The position numbers and the translations under genes were made by a program. Below are positions 59,250 through 64,000 of a DNA stretch of 64,000 bases, piece after piece. The first letter of the stretch is position 1; every line of letters begins with the position of its first letter. Source of the DNA: an uncultured Erysipelotrichaceae bacterium (GTDB lineage Bacteria; Bacillota_I; Bacilli_A; RFN20; CAG-826); NCBI GenBank assembly GCA_900315885.1, contig ONAT01000005.1, forward strand, positions 1 to 64,000. The letters run 5' to 3'. Under the pieces are notes generated by a model that was not told the origin of the DNA, made no database searches, and saw only the letters and a program-made list of their open reading frames with translations.

Positions 59250-59960
59250 CTACATTTTCTCAAAAAGAATATTCATTATTATTCTAATCATTACTTCTTT
59301 TTCATCTAGTTTTGATTCTGCGACCAAAAGTGTAATGGCGGCTAAGGCACCATTAGAAATCGCTAGTTTATTTTGACTTAATAATGCATTCTTACTCAAA
59401 TATAATAAAAATAAGCCTGCCGCAATTCTCTTACATCCATCTGCAAAAAGATGGTCTTTTACAATAAAATATAGCAAATTTGCAGCTTTTTCTTCTAATG
59501 ATTTATATATTTCTTCTCCAAAAGCCGTTTGATTAATACAAGCAAGTATTCCCTCCAATTTACCATTTTCTTTTTCTACGCCAAAAACTTCTGAATCATG
59601 AGTAAAACGCATATTATTAATAAATTCTCGGCATTCATTATAATTTAAAACGTAATTTGCTTTATTTCCATTTGGCTTAGAAACGCATTAATGGTCATAA
59701 TTATCAAGCAATGTTAAAGCATTTGTGTATAAATCGATTATGTTTTTTAAATCTTGCGTTTCTATATCCAATGTGTTTGCTAGCATTTTATTTTGAATTT
59801 CTATTGTTTTATTTAACGCTAGCATCTTTTTGTTGTTTATAGCATATCCATCAATTAAATATTGTTTTAAAACATTATTAGCCCATTGTCTAAAGATAAT
59901 GCCACGTTGTGATTTGACGCGATATCCCATAATTTCAAACACATAATCAAATTCGCGTTA
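59250..59960 (-). pseudogene. RhuM-Fic family protein, truncated and interrupted
   Basis: One minus-strand frame. The upper part reads FEIMGYRVKSQRGIIFRQWA then NVLKQYLIDGYAINN, the middle of RhuM proteins; a stop TAA at 59688-59690 follows DNYDH, where homologues have Gln (CAA). The same frame goes on CVSKPNGNKANYVLNYNECR and a Fic domain. The Fic motif reads HLFADGCKRIAAG, with Cys for the usual Asn of HPFxDGNKR. The RhuM N-terminal half is missing; a TAA lies just above the preserved part. A decayed defence or phage-related gene beside a toxin-antitoxin pair. Confidence 0.7.
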
Positions 59961-59961
59961 A

Positions 59962-60009
59962 AACAAAAAACTGACACAATTTGGAGTAATGTCAATTTCG
60001 TGTTCAGTT
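59962..60009 (-). terminator. Terminator of the mntA-hepT pair
   Basis: On the minus strand AACTGAACAC (60009-60000) and GTGTCAGTT (59977-59969) pair with one bulged A over a long loop, then TTTTTTG. Confidence 0.55.
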
Positions 60010-60017
60010 ATAGAAGG

Positions 60018-60371
60018 TTACCATGTTACAATTTCATCAACTATCCTTATTAATTTTTTGTACATCTCTGGTATCCATCGCGTTACCGTGTCATAAACAA
60101 TAACCATATTTACGACGCCATAATCATGGACTATTTTGTTACGCATTCCTTTGATTGCCACCCAAGGGATTTCTCTATATTCCTTTTTAAACTCTTCCGA
60201 TAGGCGGCTGTTGTTCTCTGCGATTTGAATAATGCGAAACATAATAGAATCAATCAGTAAATCATTGTTTTCTATTTCTTGTTTTGTTTTTCCTTTGGTT
60301 TGTTCTATTATGAATCCCAAGTCAGATATGATTTTTTCAAGATAGTACTTATCGTTTTTTACGTTATCCAT
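60018..60371 (-). CDS. hepT: HepT-like ribonuclease toxin (DUF86)
   Basis: HEPN-domain RNase of the MntA-HepT toxin-antitoxin type. 117 aa, helical. The catalytic RX4HXY motif is present as RNKIVHDY (GMRNKIVHDYG). Its start overlaps the antitoxin gene by eight bases, so the two are coupled. In studied pairs MntA adenylylates a Tyr next to this His to silence the RNase; the Tyr is present. Order is antitoxin first, then toxin. Confidence 0.85.
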   Translation of the reverse strand: MDNVKNDKYYLEKIISDLGFIIEQTKGKTKQEIENNDLLIDSIMFRIIQIAENNSRLSEEFKKEYREIPWVAIKGMRNKIVHDYGVVNMVIVYDTVTRWIPEMYKKLIRIVDEIVTW

Positions 60372-60834
60372 AAATCTTTATGCCGTCCTTTAATATCTCT
60401 TGTACAAGCGTGGGATTATTATCCAACTGTGTTATATCCAGTAGATCAATTTTCTTTTTTAACTGTTCTCTCAACATCTCTATGAGTTCGAAGAATTTCA
60501 TTCCGTCTACAGGCATTGCAACAAGCAAATCGACATCGCTTTTTTCTGTTGCTTTACCTTTGGCATAAGATCCGAATAGATAGCAGTATTCCACCGAATA
60601 TTCCTTGAATATTTTGCCACATATTTTCTTTATTTGGTCTGTGGTTAATATCCCGTGGCTTTCATCGATCCGCCCATATTCGCTCAATCGTTGTAGTAAA
60701 TATTGATACTTGAGAGGGCTAATCTTTGTTTCATCGGACTCGTATCGTTTATATGTTCGCAGGGATACTTGAAACAATTCCGCGCATTCGGCTTGCGTAA
60801 TTCCTTTTTCAGTTCTTAATTGTTTTAGTGTCAT
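60364..60834 (-). CDS. mntA: HTH-fused MntA-like nucleotidyltransferase antitoxin
   Basis: 156 aa fusion. Residues 1-60 are an Xre-type HTH (TLKQLRTEKGITQAECAELF, VSLRTYKRYESDE); residues about 65-155 are a minimal nucleotidyltransferase with the GS-X10-D-X-D motif GSYAKGKATEKSDVD. Usual MntA lacks the HTH, so here repressor and antitoxin functions are in one chain. The start at 60834 (MTLKQLRTEKG) follows GAGGTGG. A palindrome with 10-bp arms lies upstream and overlaps the likely promoter, fitting autoregulation. Confidence 0.87.
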   Translation of the reverse strand: MTLKQLRTEKGITQAECAELFQVSLRTYKRYESDETKISPLKYQYLLQRLSEYGRIDESHGILTTDQIKKICGKIFKEYSVEYCYLFGSYAKGKATEKSDVDLLVAMPVDGMKFFELIEMLREQLKKKIDLLDITQLDNNPTLVQEILKDGIKIYG

Positions 60835-60848
60835 TTTTACCACCTCGC

Positions 60849-60895
60849 AGTTATTATACCATGTTGACACCAAATTATAAAAGACTTTGGTGTCA
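60849..60895 (-). promoter_or_regulatory. Promoter and operator of mntA-hepT
   Basis: Perfect arms TGACACCAAA and TTTGGTGTCA (plus 60865-60874 and 60886-60895) with 11 bases between, so arm centres are 21 bases apart, two helix turns. On the minus strand a TATAAT (60859-60854) follows directly, 17 bases after TTTATA inside the palindrome, so a bound HTH protein would block the polymerase. Confidence 0.7.
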
Positions 60896-60946
60896 TTTTG
60901 GCACTTTTTAATATTTGTAAGAGTGACAATTTTGCACTTTGGCTAA

Positions 60947-60972
60947 TAAAAAAGCCTGATAGCATGTATCAG
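60947..60972 (-). terminator. Terminator of tRNA-Ser (CGA)
   Basis: CTGATA (60956-60961) and TATCAG (60967-60972) around GCATG; on the minus strand GGCTTTTTTATT follows. Confidence 0.7.
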
Positions 60973-60987
60973 ACTACTCTATTATTA

Positions 60988-61078
60988 TGGCGGAGAAAGG
61001 GGGATTTGAACCCCCGCTAGACTTGCATCTACTGCTAGTTTTCGAAACTAGTCCCTTCAACCACTTGGGTATTTCTCC
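60988..61078 (-). tRNA. tRNA-Ser (anticodon CGA)
   Basis: Minus-strand sequence starts GGAGAAATACCCAAGTGG and ends TTTCTCCGCCA with encoded CCA. The anticodon loop TTTTCGAAA carries CGA, reading TCG. Long variable arm and T arm (GGGGGTTCAAATCCCCC) are intact. Acceptor and D arms match the tRNA-Ser at 8020. Confidence 0.95.
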
Positions 61079-61196
61079 AATACGAGTAGTATTATAACAT
61101 AAATAAAATAAAAATTGAGCATAAATCTTATTAGGTGTATAATTAATTTAATATCAATATTATTTGAGGGATAAAATAAGGGTGGTGACTACTATC

Positions 61197-62189
61197 ATGC
61201 TTGATATAGATGAGGGCGCAAGCATTATAGACAATAAACTTAATGTTTTAAAAGGCGAAGTGAATAATAAAATTAAAGATTTAGCAAAAATTAAAATATT
61301 AGTTCATGAAATTAAAGGTCTATTTGGACTATATTCAATGAAGAATGAATTTGATTCTTTTGCAACGATTGAAAAATTAGTTTATAAAGGCAATTATATA
61401 GGTGCATTTAAATTAATAAAAAGTTTTAGTCGGAAGAAGGGGGCTAGTGGCACTAAGTGTAGCATTGAGTGTAAAGATACATACTTTTATAAGTTGATTT
61501 TTCATTACACAACAATGGAAAAGTTTGAATATTTTTTGCAATGTGTTGAAAATATAGCAACGGTATTAAGTTCTAAAAGACAAAACGGAAATATTATTGT
61601 ATTTATCGCTTCGAATTATCCGATAAGCCAAGTTAAACTATTATGTAAATCAATTTGTAAAGTAAAATATAAACATCTTTTATTCATACCAAGAAACAAT
61701 TATTTATCACGTGTTGTCTATAATGATGAGTACGTTAATAATAGTTTTTTGGATATTTTTTTATATGAGTGTTGTAATAATATTTCGAATATCGCTGGTA
61801 AGAAGTATAATTTTGATTTTAAATCAAATAAGTTTTTAATTAAGAGAAAATTTATATATGATTATTCAATTGTCTTGCTAGAAATAGTAAAAAATGCTTT
61901 TGCTCATAGTGGTAGAATCAATAATTATTTACGTTTTTCTATCAAATTAAAGAATAATGAGTTGATAGTTAAAACGTTTAATCGTGGTAAAAAAATATCA
62001 AGAAAATCTGCGAAAAAACTATTTGACCAATATTATTCTACTTCGGATTTAACAAAGATAAGTGGTAATGGTATTGGTTTATATGATGTAAAGCAAATTT
62101 TAGAAAGAAATGGTGGAAGTATTAACTATAAAAATAAGCTTACTGGTGTGTGCTTTACATTACGTTTTCCAATAGACAAGTATTTGTAA
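61197..62189 (+). CDS. GHKL ATPase-domain protein (sensor-kinase-like)
   Basis: About 330 aa; not assigned to a subfamily. The N-terminal two-thirds has a helical region with LAKIKILVHEIKGLFGLYSM, where the His-Glu could be a degenerate phosphoacceptor site, and a middle part with many Lys, Tyr and Cys. The C-terminal HATPase has the N box LLEIVKNAFAHSGR and lid GNGIGLYDVKQILERNGGSI. No membrane helix. The start is uncertain: ATG 61197 has GGTGGT 12 bases before it; GTG codons at 61182 and 61185 are alternatives. Fits a soluble histidine-kinase-like ATPase. Confidence 0.7.
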   Translation: MLDIDEGASIIDNKLNVLKGEVNNKIKDLAKIKILVHEIKGLFGLYSMKNEFDSFATIEKLVYKGNYIGAFKLIKSFSRKKGASGTKCSIECKDTYFYKLIFHYTTMEKFEYFLQCVENIATVLSSKRQNGNIIVFIASNYPISQVKLLCKSICKVKYKHLLFIPRNNYLSRVVYNDEYVNNSFLDIFLYECCNNISNIAGKKYNFDFKSNKFLIKRKFIYDYSIVLLEIVKNAFAHSGRINNYLRFSIKLKNNELIVKTFNRGKKISRKSAKKLFDQYYSTSDLTKISGNGIGLYDVKQILERNGGSINYKNKLTGVCFTLRFPIDKYL

Positions 62190-62265
62190 AATACTTAATC
62201 AAAAAAAACCTACTTTATTTAATTACACATCAAGTATATAATATTAGCAGGTGATTTATGTGTAT

Positions 62266-64000
62266 ATGACTTGTCTTTCTAAGATATATTATTTGACAAT
62301 CATGATTAACTCTTTTGCAAAAGAAGTTACTAACAAGTATGATCATATATTCACGCTTTTGTTTGTTTTGCTTGCAATTGCGCTTTTTGCTGTTATTGTA
62401 ATTTATTATTTCTTAGCAAAAAATAGTAAAAAATTCGACCCCGCTCGTAGCCTTGATTTGGCTAAAAATACAACAAGAGTTTTTACCATTGATGTAAAAA
62501 ATGGCATGGTCAAATATTTTGATAAAGCAGACATATCTAATCAACACGAAATTACATTCCAAGTTTTTCTTAATCAATTTGTTTTACAAGAAAGAATGCG
62601 AATTGAAAAATGGATTGGGGAATTATTATCTGCTAAGAAAAACGTTAGTGATTATTTAGAAGCAGATGTAATTGTTGAAAAAGATCGCCGCAGTTATTAT
62701 TCTTTTCTTCAAGTTCAAAAGATTGATAAAAAGAGCAAAATAATACATATTGAAAGTTATATTATGCGTTATTTGGATGTTAAAGATTATGGTAATCGTA
62801 AGAAAAAGGTAAGATACAATGTTACAAACATTGAGCAAATGGTTACTATTGATAACATTAAAGATAAAAATAAAGGCTCATTTATCTTTGTCTCTTTACG
62901 CAATACCAAGATTCAAGATGAAGATAATGATAAAGTAGATTCGCTCTTCTTTACAAATATTAAGAATATAGTTACACCGTTATTAGATAATAGCGCTTCA
63001 TTAGCGGAATATTCTCAATCATCATTTACAATTTTTTATCCAGGAATTAGTTCGAGAAGAAATTTGCTTCGCTTAATGCATAGTATCTCTAATGTTATTA
63101 CAAAATATTTAAAGATCAATTCCTATAGTGATAAATATGTTTATTCAATAACTGGCTGTTTGTTATCTAATGATAATTGTTCTTACAAACAATTAGTTAG
63201 AGCTACTAAATCTATTTCTCTTGCGGCAATGTCACATGAAAATCACGTTATGTTATATGATGAAAACGCTAATACGACAAGTGATGTTGAATCTTCTTAT
63301 GAAACAGAATTTAAGTCATTTATTGAAAAGAAAGACTTTGCGATTATGTTCCAACCAATTGTAAATATCAAAAACGGCTCGATTTTTGCTTATTCATCAA
63401 CAATTGTATGTAATAATACATTATTTAGTGATGCTCTTGAATTAAAACAATACGCGTTTAAAGTCGGAAAAAGTAAAGACTTGTTTGCTTTGTTTAATAA
63501 GAAAATTCTTGCGCGATATCGTAATGAGAATATTAGCAATTCTAAACTCATCTATCATGTCTCTGTCCTAGAAAGAGATTATATCTTAAAGAGTTTATCA
63601 CACACCACAAGTGTTGATGCAAAGAATATTATTTTTGCTTTTGAAGAAGAAGAACTCTCTGAGTGGCTTCAAGAAGAAAATGAAATTATTGAGTCTTTAG
63701 AGAATCTAAAGGAATATGGGTTCTCTATAGCCTTGATGCTTAATCGTAAACAAATTATGCTAACAGATGAAATTATGAATTTGTTTGATTACTACATTAT
63801 TTCAAGTGAATTATCACGTGAATGTAGTAAAGTTGGCCGTTCTATTTTAATGATTCATGGTATCTTAGATGTCATTGAAAAATACAAGAAAGATATCATT
63901 GCTTATGAACTAAATGCGATGGCGGCGATATACTTATTTGCTAAATTAGGTATTAAGTATATGTCAAGTAATTTAATATGTCCTGCTGATGAAATGATTT
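62266..64000 (+). CDS. Membrane protein with degenerate GGDEF/EAL-like domains, runs off window
   Basis: Open for 578 codons to the window edge without a stop. The start at 62266 follows AGGTGA; GTG 62260 and ATG 62302 are alternatives. One membrane helix (FTLLFVLLAIALFAVIVIYY), then a PAS-like region (TTRVFTIDVKNGMVKYFDKA), a GGDEF-like fold without a GGDEF motif, and an EAL-like domain starting FAIMFQPIVNIKNGSIFAYS. In active phosphodiesterases the last phrase reads GxEAL; here it is AYSST, so catalysis is unlikely. Probably a c-di-GMP-independent or binding-only regulator. Confidence 0.75.
   Translation, partial: MTCLSKIYYLTIMINSFAKEVTNKYDHIFTLLFVLLAIALFAVIVIYYFLAKNSKKFDPARSLDLAKNTTRVFTIDVKNGMVKYFDKADISNQHEITFQVFLNQFVLQERMRIEKWIGELLSAKKNVSDYLEADVIVEKDRRSYYSFLQVQKIDKKSKIIHIESYIMRYLDVKDYGNRKKKVRYNVTNIEQMVTIDNIKDKNKGSFIFVSLRNTKIQDEDNDKVDSLFFTNIKNIVTPLLDNSASLAEYSQSSFTIFYPGISSRRNLLRLMHSISNVITKYLKINSYSDKYVYSITGCLLSNDNCSYKQLVRATKSISLAAMSHENHVMLYDENANTTSDVESSYETEFKSFIEKKDFAIMFQPIVNIKNGSIFAYSSTIVCNNTLFSDALELKQYAFKVGKSKDLFALFNKKILARYRNENISNSKLIYHVSVLERDYILKSLSHTTSVDAKNIIFAFEEEELSEWLQEENEIIESLENLKEYGFSIALMLNRKQIMLTDEIMNLFDYYIISSELSRECSKVGRSILMIHGILDVIEKYKKDIIAYELNAMAAIYLFAKLGIKYMSSNLICPADEMI

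Overview
The window looks like a chromosome segment of an uncultured, low-GC, Gram-positive gut Bacilli (Erysipelotrichia/RF39-like, inferred). The reasons are strongly AT-rich native genes with A/T-ending codons, Bacillus-type housekeeping genes (RNase J, a type 2 deformylase, Spx, FakA-PlsX-FakB), the ylbD-E-F-H-I-J order known from Bacillus, and small spore-coat-like genes. Stops are nearly always TAA or TAG. No rRNA or CRISPR array was seen. Two tRNA-Ser genes lie at 8.0 kb (GGA) and 61.0 kb (CGA), both on the minus strand.

Layout. 1-7.65 kb is an accessory zone: IS remnants, a TetR regulator, decayed element cargo, and a GC-richer three-gene ABC exporter operon. A 26-bp motif found in front of both tetR and the exporter in opposite orientation is a good candidate TetR operator. 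8.2-13.2 kb is native (pseudouridine synthase, three unknown genes, phosphohexomutase). 13.3-20.2 kb is a second foreign island, next to a decayed serine-recombinase tail: a Ktr/Trk potassium uptake pair, a KdpD-like kinase lacking its usual sensor domain, KdpE, a frameshifted small membrane protein, and a CorC-like gene with four in-frame stops and a frameshift. 20.2-23.4 kb holds secreted-protein genes, one interrupted by a TGA exactly where tryptophan is expected.

23.6-43.2 kb is the native core: HAD phosphatase, TrpS, Spx, CYTH protein, NAD kinase, Maf, RNase J, deformylase, the ylb cluster, a membrane thioredoxin, YitT, an AlkD-like protein, an OmpR/histidine kinase pair, and fakA-plsX-fakB for using exogenous fatty acids. 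Four coat-type genes here (28.1, 31.5, 31.8 and 34.8 kb) share an upstream pattern AC-N16/17-CATA-N3-T(A/G), which resembles mother-cell sigma-K/sigma-E promoters.

43.3-59.2 kb is a single 12-gene candidate operon with a consensus promoter, an overlapping cre-like/LacI-type site, a 22-bp LacI-type palindrome and a strong final terminator. It encodes an oligosaccharide ABC importer, LacI regulator, nucleoside hydrolase, ribokinase, two paralogous beta-propeller glycosidase-like lipoproteins, a DUF624-like membrane protein and two large surface proteins sharing a repeated beta-rich module. I read it as a surface capture and uptake system for a ribose-containing glycan or nucleoside conjugate. 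This is the best candidate for an undescribed system in the window.

59.2-64 kb carries a broken RhuM-Fic gene, an HTH-MntA/HepT toxin-antitoxin pair with a 10-bp-arm operator palindrome, a GHKL ATPase, and the start of a membrane protein with a degenerate EAL domain that runs off the window.
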